DNA of 64,000 nt from Ulva prolifera (Eukaryota; Chlorophyta; Ulvophyceae; Ulvales; Ulvaceae). The notes beneath the pieces are model-generated. The model ran no database searches. It saw only the letters and a list, made by a program, of their open reading frames with translations, and had not been told where the DNA came from. The stretch lies in the NCBI GenBank assembly GCA_023078555.1, contig CM041197.1:3993310-4057309 (forward strand). Direction: 5' to 3'. Numbering within the stretch: position 1 is the stretch's first letter; every line of letters begins with the position of its first letter. Both the position numbers and the translations under genes were made by a program. Shown here piece after piece: positions 43,201 through 55,300 of the stretch.

Positions 43201-46126
43201 CTATCGCTTTACACCGGCATACCTACTTGACAGTTTTGCAGAAACACAAAAGAACCTTGTGTCACTTCTCTCGCGTGTCGGTACTGCCTGCGATTCGATT
43301 GACCTAAGATCTAGCACACACACCCCCTCAAACCGGGTGCCAGGTTTGGAGGGGTCCAACTTGTCAACTTTCACAAATTCGTGCAGCCGGCTGATACCCG
43401 GGTCTGCAGGCCGAACTCCCGGACCATGCTGGTCCACACTTGTGTACAGGTTAGCCACCCCCAGCCGCAAATCAGCTGGGTGCTGCCGATCGCAGCCCGG
43501 ACGATATGCCCCCTCTGGCAGCATACTACTCGTGAAAGTTGCGCGCACAAAGTACAAAAACTGCCCCACATACACCTTCATTTCAGTGCGCCCGTCTGCA
43601 TAAGCTACACTGTATCGGATCAGGAACCACTGATTGTTCTTCCTGGTCTGCGTTTTGCACTGCACACTGCTCATGGTATCCCCGATTGGAAGGTCAGCCC
43701 GGGTGAACTTCTGCAACTCCACCTCAACTCCAGCCTTGCCCGCACCGAGAGGGCCTTCCAACCCCAGTTCATGCAGAATGAGGCCCTCTCTTTCAGCAGC
43801 ATCGGTGTCTTTGAACACTGGCCACCCGTCCTGTAGGAGGGTCGTGTCTTCAAACAGGAGCAGAGGCAATCCCTTCATCAGCTGAGCATCCCCCGAAGCA
43901 CCCGGGGTGGGGCTCCACAGCACCTCTCCCTTTTCCCCGGCATCTACCTTCTTGGGTGCTCCCAGTAGCAGCGCCTGGTCTGGGAGGGGCATGTCACGTG
44001 AACACTGGCGACGTCTCTTGACGGCCCGCAGCGCTTCAGCCAGTGACACACAGTGACACCCGTCTGGAGTCAACTTCACCCGGCGGCATGCTAGGGTCAG
44101 TAGCCAATCGTGCACAAACAGCAGTTCAGGGTAGGCAGTACTGCGGTTCTTCACCATTCGCTTTACGAGCTGAACCATGCGTTCCACCCAGAACTCTGAC
44201 CACGTATAGCCAGGCCCACATGCCCGAACCTGGTCTGCCAGGTGCATGGCAGCAAGATGCAGCTTGTATGTCGTCAAAAATCTGCCCCCGTAGGCCTGCA
44301 TTCTCGAACATGTTGGCAAAGTGCTTTAGAGACGGCAGTCACACAAGCTTAACAAGTCTGCAATACGCATACGCAGCTCGATCAGCTGTCAGTTTGCCCA
44401 AGCGATTACATCTGCAGCGTGCGGACCTTCTCTACAATTCTCCCATACTCCAACAGATCTTTCTGTGCCTGCAATATTTGCTCTTCGGTGTGTTGACCAT
44501 CGTGCCACTTCATGAAATAATGGACCGAGGACCGCAGCAGTGTCCACTGCTCGTCGAAAGCCTTCTTCAGCCCGAGATGCTCTCGTTTCCACGGTAGGTC
44601 GTGGAGGAGGAACATGGAGAATGTCTCGGTGAATGCCAGCCATTCCTCCATCATCCACAGTCCTCTGTACCTGCACCAGCAGCAAACGATAGAGTTCATC
44701 GACACAATGTGGGGCATGCAATGCAACAGCAACGATTGCTTCACAGAAACTGCATGTCGAGACACCGACAGAGATGGCAGGAGACCCACCGAATCAAGTC
44801 AGTGTACGGCTTTCCAAACAACTCTGTCACCAGAATTTCAGATCCCTTTTTTGAGATGTGTTGCCGGATGTAAGTCGGGAGAACATGTCCTCCAGAAGAC
44901 ACCTGCCTCAGCCACATGCGCCAGAAGTCCTTGAGGATGCCCAGCAAGAAGATGTGCGCAATCCCGTATCGAAAGAAATGACACGGGCTGCACACTCAAG
45001 ATTAGGCAGTCAGTACTGCCCGTCAGGAAACATGTACATATTCTGGAAGACAGTCTTGACAGCAAGAGACATACTTCACGTATGACAGGCTCTGGAACAT
45101 CGGTTCTCCGCGAGCTCCGAGCTCCTTCTGCATCTGGTTGACCCACTCCTCCCGCTGGGTCTGATCCTTCTTTTCGACTGCTTCCAGTGATGGGTGCAGC
45201 ACCTGGTCTTGATAGAGTTTTGCCTTTTTTTACCACGCATCTTGATTTCAAGGTCGCTTAGCTTCAGCACATTGTCTGTCAGCCAGGTACTTGAGGCGAC
45301 ATCGATGGGATCAGTGAAGGCTGTCCTCGCAAGGTAACGCCCATCATCCTTCTGGAGGTAACCTAGTGGTACGCGAGGATGGTCCCCAGAGGTGTCAACA
45401 GCAGCCAATTCATGTGGATGCAACGTCTGACCTGCCATTGGTGCACAGCCGCCAGTTGCGGCATAACATGGGACCCTCTGTAACATTACAGCATCAAACC
45501 CCAACCACCTGCATACATATATACGGCAGCTATATCTGCAGATACACCAGGTGGGGTCTCAAGTGCAGCCCCGGCACGCGCCTGGATCTGGAATATCCGC
45601 CTTCCAGTCTACACAGCAACGTACCGGACAGTGTTGGCTTCGTGGTTGTGGGCCCCCGACATCGCACACGCAAAGCAGGCATTCGGCCCGGTATGATGCA
45701 AGCCGCCTGTTAACTTGGTCATGAACGGGATGTCTCCCTGCGCACACACCAGAACCGGCCACACTTTCAGCAGCTGTGGCCCGCCAACATCGACCAGGAG
45801 AGGTGTGGAACCCGGTCGGCCTGTAGGTTCACTCAGTGTGAGAGACTGCTCAACAGGAGTGGAATGTCGTTGAAGTCAGTAGGCATGTACATGTACAGCA
45901 ACACCACACCTGGATCATGTTTCTCAAAGAACTCTATGATGGGTGCCATGACATCATGGTAAGACCCAGGCTCTGTTGGTCCTTGAACGATGCACACCGG
46001 GGACCATGTTATATTCTTGGCTTGCAAACCCTCTGGCGCATCAGTCAACTTCAGCCCACAAGCCAACGTACCGTACACTTTGTTGGTGTAGATCTGGACA
46101 CCATCCCCCCCTGCATGAGCCGGTGG
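43201..46126 (-). pseudogene. CACTA (EnSpm) Tnp2-like transposase, copy A, split by insertion
   Basis: Minus-strand coding blocks match copy B in order: AGGDGVQIYTNKVYG and IIEFFEKHDPG (46126-45860); VWPVLVCAQGDIPFMTKL then CFACAMSG (45790-45640); CHFFRYGIAHIFLLGILKDF (about 44990); MMEEWLAFTETFSMFLLHDL (about 44660); YKLHLAAMHLADQVRACG and EFWVERMVQLVKRMVK (44270-44140, DUF4218-like); and a C-terminal domain with NNQWFLIRYS and VYVGQFLYFVRA, ending at 43201. Several introns separate the blocks. The N-terminal half is missing because the giant CACTA element inserted at 46126/46127. The frame resumes in the 15 bases after 63985 (reading SSVTM into PPAHAGGDG). The rest must lie right of the window. 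Broken by insertion, otherwise apparently well preserved. Confidence 0.85.
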
Positions 46127-46157
46127 CACTAGGAGAATGGCGACACGGCGAAACGGA
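46127..46157 (+). repeat. Left terminal inverted repeat of the giant CACTA element
   Basis: Begins CACTAG. Mismatches to the right TIR at positions 7, 23 and 27. Preceded by the TSD TGG. Confidence 0.88.
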
Positions 46158-46680
46158 TCCGGGTGTCGTCCGCCAGATTCCGAAAGTCCGTTCACTCTCT
46201 GATACCTCTCCGGCGTCATCGGAAGCGAGCAGTCGGATGGACCTTGGACTTTGGCACCGAATCATCCGCCGACCCAGGTATAATCTGCCGGACTGTGGAC
46301 GTACCTTACCGCTGCAAGTGGCCTTGGCGTGTCTGTGCCGGCTGCCATGATACGAGGTCACTTCGGGCCAAGCCCGCGCTGACAGTGGATCGAATGATAC
46401 TATTGGTTACTTTATTACTACACGCGTATCTGGAAACGACTGGATTGGACACGGTGCAGGTATATGTGGACCCATACTCATGGCAACTGACATCGACTTT
46501 GGGCAGGAGACGAAGCTGGAGGCAGGCTCACAATAGCGGTGACTTTCTGCATCGCCCAAGATAGCGTTGGTCCGTGTTTCAGGCTCGGCAGCAGTCCATG
46601 TAGTGTTGGTCGTCGCCCTGTGAATGGTGGCCGGAAAAGCGTGCACATAGGTTCCTGGATGCGAATGCATGCGGTGGTCC
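46158..46680. other. Left subterminal region
   Basis: Contains scattered cggatcc, tcatcgga, gtcggatgg and attccgaaag motifs related to those near the right end. Chance open frames only. Confidence 0.45.
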
Positions 46681-47031
46681 AGAGTGGCCATTCGGCGAAT
46701 GGCCACTCTGGCGGAGTTACGTCATCATGCTCCAGGTAAGGCGTGCGCTCGTCAACCTGGACGCGAATGCATGTGATGGTCCAGAGTGGCCATTCGCCGA
46801 ATGGCCACTCTGACGGGGTGACGTCATCGTCCTCAAGCAAATGTGTGAACTCATCCCGATTAGTACCTGGCTGCGAGTGCATACGCTGATCCAGAGCGGC
46901 CATTCGCCGAATGGCCGCTCTGGCGGGATGACGTCATCGTGCTCCAGGTAACGAGTGAGCTCATCCCGATTAGTATCTGGATGCGAGTGCATGCGCTGGT
47001 CCAGAGTAGCCATTCGCCGAATGGCCGCTCC
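46681..47031. repeat. Left palindrome array: 4 units of about 106 bp
   Basis: Perfect or near-perfect 29-bp palindromes at 46681-46709, 46783-46811, 46893-46921 and 47003-47031, sharing GGCCATTCG(C/G)CGAATGGCC flanked by AGAGT/ACTCT or AGAGC/GCTCT. Paired changes in the arms (AGTGG with CCACT, AGCGG with CCGCT) keep the symmetry in three units. Each linker carries gacgtcatc and a gcgaatgcatg(c/t)-like stretch. The array ends about 250 bp before the ATG at 47285. Confidence 0.95.
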
Positions 47032-47284
47032 AGCGCGGTTGATCTCACCCCGCCCTACCCGAGTGATCAGGCGCCTTTGCATTCGGGGCCCCCAACTTGG
47101 GTCGTGCTTCATGAAAGGGACAAACGGTGGATATTGTGTATGATACGGCTAACGTCCAGCGTTTGTAGTTCACCTGGCGTTTCAGTGCACCGCGTCCCTG
47201 CTGGCGTCGTATTCCTTCGCCTAGCTGCGCTGCTCGTGACCAGTTACCGCATCCGGCAGTGACTAGAATATTTGTTTGCAAACA

Positions 47285-50200
47285 ATGGATCCGCGCCATG
47301 CTGCAGCAGTTGCAGGGCTGTCAAGTACCCAGAATGGGCCTACTTCCGCGCGCAGCGGAGACTTACTCGTCGGTCGCATGCGTACTCAGAGAATCCCTGT
47401 AGTGGGTACTTTGATTTCAAGGGACGGGCGTTTTACGGATCGTGCCCGCGTCGGCCGCAACGACGGTCCACTGTCCGGTCCTGGGGTGTCGGTGTGGTGG
47501 TCCCTGGGGGTGGTTCTGCGAGACGACGTGGTGGAGAGTCGGACGAGGGAGCTGGGTACGGCCAAGGAAGTGATTGTCACTACCTGTCTCGTGCTCTCCT
47601 CCTGGCTGCACGAGCAGGCAATGCTCGTGTCCTCGTGGGAGGGCAAAGGGAAGACCCCACATGGCTGCCTGGTGCCCCGGCGGTGGAAGCCCCTGTCGGG
47701 AAAGACAGAGGTGTGTGTGCCCGGTGTGCTGGTGGATCAGCTGAGCGCGATCTGCATTTACTGCCAGTCCACTGACACGGGGCCCGGCTAACCTGTGGAG
47801 TGGGGCCACGACTCAGTGCCGCCATTTGTGCAGGTTGAGATCACCGGCCACGTAAGTGAGTCTGGCCTCCCTAAGACCAGAATCACAGCGGAGAGAGATC
47901 CGGAGCTTCGCCAGCGGTTCGATCTTCCTCAGATCAACGTGGGGGGAAAGCGAAAAGGCCCGGACCCCCCGCGTCCAGACGGTGTGCTCTCTGCACGCAT
48001 GTTGTTATGTAACGCAGTCACGTATGCTGTCCCCACATCGTGCGCGGCATGGCCTCCGCATTTGTGCACAAGTGACATGGGTGTTCTCGGTGCAGTGTAT
48101 CATTGCTCCACCCCGCGACACGTCGTGTGGGCCTGGGCTTCCTTCATGTCTGGGCTGTCCCCTCATCGCACCAAGTTGTGGACAGCCGGAAAGGCGTCTC
48201 CCGCGGTGGAGGGTCACGGGTCCTCCAGGCACAGGGAGAGACCCACATCCAACCTCCCAGAGGACCTGAACCCGCTGGTGGCGTGGGTGCTGTATGAACA
48301 CGCACACTACCTCCAGCTCGAGAGCATGGATGAAGATGAGCTCGAGCCGTGTCAGTCGATAGCACGGCACATTGGGGACCGGTGCCACAGGATGTTGGCG
48401 AACACAAACGGGGTCCCTGCACAGCCGGTTTTCCAGCTGACCTCGGGCGTGCCGGTGTTAGCTGACATGCACACCTCGCACTCGGACCTCATCAAAGCTT
48501 TCGTGCGCTCCTGTGACTTTCCATGACTCCGGCATGGACAGGGGGACTGCCTATTGGTCTGTGTGCTGTCCTGTTCTACCAGGCATTTGTGCCTTATCGC
48601 ATGCATGATCGTGGCCATGGTGCCCCGGGCCCTGTTTCTGTTGATCCCTCAAGTCTGGCCTGTCACCGGCCTGGGCTCGAGCTGTGTAGTCAGGTCTCTT
48701 TGCGTGCAGGATGTCAAGATCCTCGGCGAGTTTGTCGCGGCGCTCGACAACTTAGGACCCTGGGTATTGGCTTATGCGGCGGAGCACCCTCTGTTTCATT
48801 GTGCAGAGGTGCGAGGTGCCACTGACCTGTACATGCCATCGAGAGCTGCGTGTCTGTGCAGAGCTGTATATGCTTTCTGTTGCCCGTCCCCCATTGTTGA
48901 GTATACCTGGATCTCGCCGTGCAGGGTGACCGAGTAGCCCGAGCTCTCCGTCCGGCGTGGAGTTCTGTCCAGGCATTCAACTCCCACATCATGTGGGCAT
49001 GTGAAGGGCTGCAGCTGACCTCTACGGAACTGGCGTCCTTCGCCACGAATGGGATCCACCTGTTCATGCATGCTTATCGGCGCCTCGTCGCCGCGGCTGT
49101 GACAGGGGACCCGGGGGCGCCTGTCCTGGAGAGGCGGCGTGTGCAGGACATTCCAGCCTTGGAGCCCAGCCTCCTGGATCCCGCCTTTGCCGCCATCCTG
49201 GTGTGCACGGTAAATACCAGCAGTGCGCTACCAACCTTTTCTTCTCCATTGTTCAGGATTCAGTTGTTACCTGCTGTAGCCCCGATGTGGGGCAAGACTC
49301 AGCTTTGCAGACAGTGCTCTCGTCTGAACCACGCGGTGCATCCAGGTTTGGTGAAATCGGGGTATGGTCAGCCCGTTAAGAGGCTGGCCGACGACCTGAT
49401 CCCCTTGTGCCCGCCCCACACGCTGTGGCACTGGGCGCTCAGGAGCTGGCGGTACCTTAGCGTGGGGCAGAAAGACACCGCGGGGAGCAGTTCCGGGAAA
49501 TCAGCATCCCCGCCGGTTGTCCGCCTTAGGCCAGGATCATTCCCCGAGATCAAGGACTGGGATTATGCCGGCGCTGAAGAGCTTGCCAAGCTGTCCTTGG
49601 CCAAGGGGATGCAGAGCTCAAAGTGTTACATGTGCGAACCCCCGGTGATGGTCCCTACAGAGTCCAGGAGTGTCTCTTGCAGAACATGCTCCCTGCATGT
49701 TCAGTCGTATGCGACTGAGTACTGGCCATCGTGTCCTCCTGTTCTTTCACCAACGGGAGCATGTGCTGCTGTTAGTTGATCCAGAGTTGACATGCACGGG
49801 CCCTGGGACTACCAGCGTGTTCTGTTTGTTGTTGGCGACTCCGGTTAATGTTACAGGGCGGAGCTCAATAACATTCCCGAAGGTATCCTCGCCACCCTGC
49901 CCGAGGACTTCCGGCAGCCGCCTGTCGTAGCACCCCAGCCTACCCCTGGGGCAGGGGGTGCCGGTGACACCCCTGCCTCTGGCCAGCGCAACCGTCGACG
50001 AACCGGGAAGCACGAGGTAGCTAAAGCACGTACCAAGTCGCTAATGCTGCGTAAGATGGGGCTGCCACCAGCCAAGAAGGGGGACACAGCCGCTGGCGGC
50101 ACCGATACCGACGGCAGCGACACTCAGGAATCCGGTGGGGACAGGGGCACCACCCGCCCTGCGTCCAAGGTGGCCACAGGGCCAGAGGTGCTCGGCCTGG

Positions 50201-51919
50201 GTTCCGCTGCGGGACCGGGGCAGGGGGGGGCAGTCTCCCAGCCGGGGGGGGGGGTGCGTGTGGCCGTCCCGCAGCGGCTGTGCCGGTCACGGCAGCGACA
50301 GGGGGGTTGAGCCTGACTGTGGGGCGGGGGGTGGTTTGGGGGGGAAAGCAGCGGCGGTGGCAGATTCGGGGGCGAAGGCGGGATTGAACCCCACTGTGAG
50401 GGTGGCAGCCACTGGGGGGGCTGCGGAGGCATTGCCAGTCACAGCGCTGAAGGCGGGACTGAGTCCCGTGGAGGGGAGGGCAGCGGGGGGGGGGGACGCG
50501 GAGGCTACGGCAGGCTTGGCGGGGCAGGGCGGGTTGAGCCCAACGGTGGCGGGGGAGGCGGGGGGGGGGGGGCGCGGAGGCTAAGGCAGGGTTGGCGGGG
50601 CAGGGCGGGTTGAGCCCAACGGTGGCGGGGGCGGGGGGGGGGGGGGGGCGGGGGGGGGCCGGGCTGCGGAAGCTATGGCAGACATGGCGGCGCGTGGCGG
50701 GTTGAACCCACCAGTGGGGGGGGAAGTTGTGGGGGATTTTGCGGGGATCCCCTTGCAGGGTCAGGACGCTACCGGTCGTCCAGAAGTGGGCCCCTTTGGC
50801 CTGCCTGTCCCCGTGCCGGCGGGCGGACCGGAACCCGTCCCTACAGGGTTTATGCAACCGGACAGTGCGGAAGGAAGTGGGGGTCTGGTGTACGATCCGG
50901 TAGCAGACGCCATGTTTGCAGATGCTCTCGCTGAGGCAGTGCTGTATCCGGAAGACCACTCCTCAGATGATTTCGGATCCATCAGCTTGGATGACGATTC
51001 GGATCGTTCTGACCCAGCGGACCCCCGCTGCGCTGTGCACGAAGTGGCGACAGAGGACCCTGAGACTAGGCCGTCCCAAATAATCTACCTGCACGATAGT
51101 TCGGGGTCAGTTCGTCTAACCGTGGACGAGTCCTTCGAGGAGCAGAAGACTACCCTGCGCATGGCCGCCACTTTCGTATCTCCTCCGGGTGGTTCGGTCG
51201 GGCGTGCTGCTCAACTGCGGCTCATTGTCGTGGCAGTTGACCTGATGTTGGTAAGCACCGCCGGCATGGATTTGACTAAAGCGGAGCGCTTGGTCCGCAT
51301 GAAGTCGATCATATCGGCGTACGGGCTCCAACCAGATGAAGACACTGTATCCGAAGTTGTGTCACTGATTCAGACGGTGCGCTCCTCCAAGCAAACTACC
51401 CCCGCCCCCCCCCCCCCCCCCCCCCCCCCCCCCCTGGCCAGTCTGTCGCATGGCCGTGGTGGGCCAATTCTCTACTCCCGCTCCCAAGGCAGATGTACAG
51501 AACCCACAGATGTTGACCGTGCAGGGACGCAATTCTACAGAGGGCAGCGAAGCCGTCCCAGCCCCGGATCCTGTGGTGAATACTGGTTGATGAGCAAAGT
51601 CCCTGGGGGATGGGGGCCTGTGGTGAATACTGGTTGATGAGCTAAGTCCCTGGGGGATGGGGGTGCCGGTAGCACAGCTGCGTGGGAGTACACTTTAATG
51701 CGGCGTGCAGTGTCCGCTAAGCCATCACGCGTAGCACTTCCCGGCAGTATCAGCACAGTCACTTTGTTAATGCAGATGCTACGGGAATACGTCACAATTC
51801 TTCCCAGTTCGGCGGTAATACAAGGACGGTGGGCCACATCACTGTACAGTGATGCAGCCCCGTCTACTAGTGTCATACGCTCTGCTATAATGCAGGGGTT
51901 CACCGTTGTACCCCTCTAA
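47285..51919 (+). CDS. Cargo gene 1 of the giant CACTA element, unknown multi-exon protein
   Basis: ATG at 47285. Supported exons, all joined in phase 0: 47285-47710, 47834 to 48502, 48710-48808, 48925-49209, with donors GTGTGT, GTGCGC, GTGCGA and GTAAAT. Later coding parts are less certain: FPEIKDWDYAGAEELAKLSL followed by Cys pairs CYMC and CRTC (about 49545-49700); a basic region with NRRRTGKHEVAKARTKSL (49858 on); GLNPTV-type repeats (50190-50720); an acidic region with SSDDFGSISLDDDSDRSD; MDLTKAERLVRMKSIISAYG; a poly-Pro run; and a tail MRRAVSAKPSRVALPGSIST to 51919. Two TGA codons at 51635-51640 precede that tail, so another intron or an earlier end is possible. The Cys pairs may bind zinc. 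Function unknown. Confidence 0.6.
50190..50720. repeat. G-rich coding minisatellite
   Basis: Imperfect units of roughly 70-80 bp with ggggcagggcgggttgagcc and several G8-G12 runs. On the plus strand they encode repeats of GL(N/S)P-V-(A/E)G separated by Gly/Ala stretches. Frame changes between G-runs make the exact protein uncertain. Confidence 0.75.
51405..51434. repeat. Poly-C tract, 30 bp
   Basis: C30 on the plus strand inside the poly-Pro part of cargo gene 1. Length errors or polymorphism here would shift the frame. Confidence 0.95.
51571..51665. repeat. 50-bp tandem duplication
   Basis: Two near-identical copies of a 50-bp unit starting gtggtgaatactggttgatg at the 3' end of cargo gene 1. 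Fifty bp is not a multiple of three. The second copy contributes the TGA TGA stops, unless the region is intronic. Confidence 0.85.
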
Positions 51920-52319
51920 TCCTACAGCGCCGACCTGGTGTAGCCGTTGAGGATTGATAGGATTTTTTACACGAAATAACGATTAGAATACTGAGTCGAA
52001 CTCCGTACGCAAACTGTGGCGTCTTGTCTTCTGTAGACAATGTGTTCAGAACAGTTTCAGCTGTGCCTGCCTGGCAGCAGCCCGCAGCGCTGCAGATACA
52101 CCGAGGTTCAGTGCAGCTGCAGCGAAATGGCATCACCTGGCCTGTGGCGTCGGAATGTCCCGGATGCCACCCTTCAGTGACTCATACACGCGTCTTCAGC
52201 GAAATAGCCATCAGCTTGTTATACTGCTGACTCAGGGTAGCCACTACCGGGCTCGCCTTCTCCAGGAAGGTGTCAAAGCGCGCCTGCAGGTACCACTCCC
52301 TGCAGATCCAGCAGCTTCA
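51920..52319. other. Spacer between convergent cargo gene 1 and the protease gene
   Basis: No coding support on either strand. Probably holds both 3' untranslated regions. Confidence 0.4.
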
Positions 52320-55300
52320 TCAGGCAAAGGTCCCCACCGGGCCTCCAAGAGGGTGCCAGAGGATAGATGGTGACAATGCTGCGGTGGACATGGCAGGTGC
52401 ATCGAGTCGCCCGCACCTCAGCCCCTCTTCGGAAAAGTCGTTGAATGGCGGTGTCGGGAGGTGGCGGTCCCACCTAGCGTCGGCTAGCATCTTGGTGCCG
52501 TCCTCGACTGATAAGTGTCCCAACTTGTCGCCCCCTCTCCCGCCTCGGTGCCACTCTTGAATGAGGGCTCGAGTGAGGACGATACGGTACAGCACCGCGT
52601 GCTGCACCTTGACGCGGTTGGTGAGTAACAGGACCCTTCGAGTCGCCTCGACACCGTGGATGTCACTGCTGAACACAGTTCCCCCCTCCTGTCGCATGCG
52701 GTGGATGACGTCGCACACAGCGTCGGCCAGCATGCATGTGAAAATCCCGCAGTCGTGGCCGTTTGGTTGCTGCGGGGTTCCTCCAACCTGGACACCATTG
52801 GGGGACGGTTATAATGCTAATGTTACGTCAACAGATCAGGTCCACCGCAGACCTTGGACGCGGGGTGGTTCCAAAGCAGTACGCTGTCCGGTTTCGGGCA
52901 GAGAGGGGGGGGGGGGGGGGGGGGGGGGGAGTCTGGTGGGCGCAATCAGAGGGTGCTGTTGTGTCAACGATTGCAGTCCATTTGGTAATATGCGCGACTG
53001 TCAAGGGTCAGAGGACAGCATCTGTGTGGATGGTATCGCAGGCGAACAGTGGGACGTGAGCATTGTACCTTCGCCAACTTCAGGGTTATCCTAGCGGTGG
53101 ATTCGGTCGGCCGGGTGGCCAGTCGGACGTTGTGTCGGCGGCCCACTGCTTTTACCCGAGGCCGGGTGGTAGATGGGGGGTCTTCCGGGGGGGAGGGGGC
53201 CCGGCCCTCGGGGCAGTCAAGCGCCATGCACAGAGCCTCACTCAAGACGTCCCTGGCCCGTTCAGCGGTCCCTGAGTCGGCGCTTGTCAGGCTGTCAAAG
53301 AACGACACAGTCGGCGCCTTATTCTGCTTCATACGCCCTGCATTAACGCTGAAACGTCAGTAGTGGCGTTCAGTGGGCGTCTGTTGGGGGGGGGGGGGGG
53401 GGGGGGGGGTGGGGGGGGCATATGACAGTCCCTCGCACAGCAGGCTACCTCATCACATTGTCAGCTGCCGCGGGAGAGCGTACATGGGTGCCAGATGACA
53501 GCCAACATCCAGTGGCTGTTCCGGGGAACAGGGACTAAGACGCATTCTTGCTCAAAGGTGTGAGCTCTGAACATCCACCGCCCCATAAATCTGGTGCGTC
53601 CGCTTGACCAGTCTGCGTCCGCATCCCCAGTACATATCCCAGCCATATTCTGGCTAGGCGTTGCAATGACGCCCTGCCCGGCCAGCGCGACACACCTACT
53701 CAAGGCGTAGTCAACGTGTGCACTCTCGGCCCATGCGGTGGGCCAGCCTCTCGCGAGGGTGTCCAGACCGACTGTAACAGACACCCGAGCATCCCCAAAA
53801 TGCCCTAGCTGCAAGGTCACACCCCCCACCACATTCGGGAACCTCTCCCCATCCTCGTCGCCGGAGGACACTACGGTCGGTTCAGCTGCCTCCTGCGTCG
53901 TGTCGGCAGCGGATGAACCGGCGTCTTTGGAAGTGGACCCCCACTGCTGCTTCAGCTTGCCCGGAGGCTTTGCAGGGAGGTTTGTGACCCAATCCGGTGG
54001 CACCACCGGAGGGTGTGCCAGGAGGGACACAGCTGACAGCCGCGGCTTAACCTTACCGGCGGCCGAAGGCTGCGGGACGTCCGGGGCAGGAGGAAGTGCG
54101 GACAGGATAGGCCCCTCTTGACCGGGTGCTGGACAAGCAGGCTCCGGAGAGGACCGGAGCGGGGGGGGGGGCCTCGCCGATGGAGCAGATGGCTGCACCG
54201 ACTGGGGCAGGTTGGGGCCCCTCGCTAGGGCCATCATCAGGGGTGACGGATGGAACCTGATTGGCAGCGTCCAGCCGTGGCGGCGGCAGACAGCCACTGG
54301 TCCGCGACGGCGACGGCGGCCTCACAGGGCCAACCGGCTGTGGGGACTGCGGGGGCAACGCCACAGGGGGAACCCCTACTGCAGCCGGCCCCTCTGGCGG
54401 CGGATGATCCCGGCTAAGGATCTGCGCTACGGCCGCAGCCCCCCCCCGTGCGGCACCCCGTGCCCCCCTGGGCAACCTAATTCGTGCGGGCTGCTGAAGA
54501 CTGGTGCCCCGATCTGCGCGCCCTCTACCCGGTGCCCGTGCCCCTCGTGCCTCGCCAACCCGCTGCTGCTGCCGCGGATGGGTGTGTCTGCCACGCCCCT
54601 GCCTTCGGTCACCCGGGCCTATACTGGTGGCGATGGACTCTGTTGGCGGCGGGGCAGCGACTGCACCCGGTCCTGGGGCTGTGGCGGTGCCTGTGACACC
54701 CCCAAGAGCGGCGTCGGGTCCCCCCCGGTCTTCACCGTCCGACCCGCCCGCCCCACCCCTCTCTAGCTGTAACGCCAACATGGGCGCCTGCAGAGGCCCC
54801 ACCTGCACCTCGGAGCGAGGCCACTTAGGATTTGGAGTCCGTGCGAAGTTTGCCTCGCACTGTATCCACTCGCAGATCAAGTCTGTCCCGCCCGTGTGCC
54901 GCACACGTTCGAGCAGGCCGCCAGCGTCTTCTATGATGCCCGCGCCGACCTGGCAAGACCGGTACAGCACGATATCCTGTGGCTTGCACGGGGCCTTAGT
55001 ATGGACCGCGCGCTCGAATGCGATCATCCGGAGGTCGTGCCAGAGGGATTTCATCTTCTGCTCTACCCGCGCGGCGTGGTCGGCGGTTTGTGAAGCCTCT
55101 ACACTCTCCTTCATCGCCCGGATCGAGTCCAGGTACATTGCTAACCCTTCCCCCCCGGCCTCCACTATACAGCCCACCATGGAAACATCTACAGTCGTTA
55201 ATAGGTAGGCGTTGGCCATGAAGTCTATCGGGAACCCGGGCTTCCGGGTACAGATCGTTAGTGCTGGGATCGGCTGGCCAGGCGTCCAGTTACCCTGCAG

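Noticed and set aside
46163-46564. 133-codon plus-strand frame at the left end of the giant element
   Set aside because: Overlaps the subterminal region, has no partner exon and no homology to the transposase N terminus.
50021-50959. 312-codon minus-strand frame over the G-rich minisatellite
   Set aside because: Poly-Pro/Arg shadow of the plus-strand Gly/Ala repeat coding region, with no domain.
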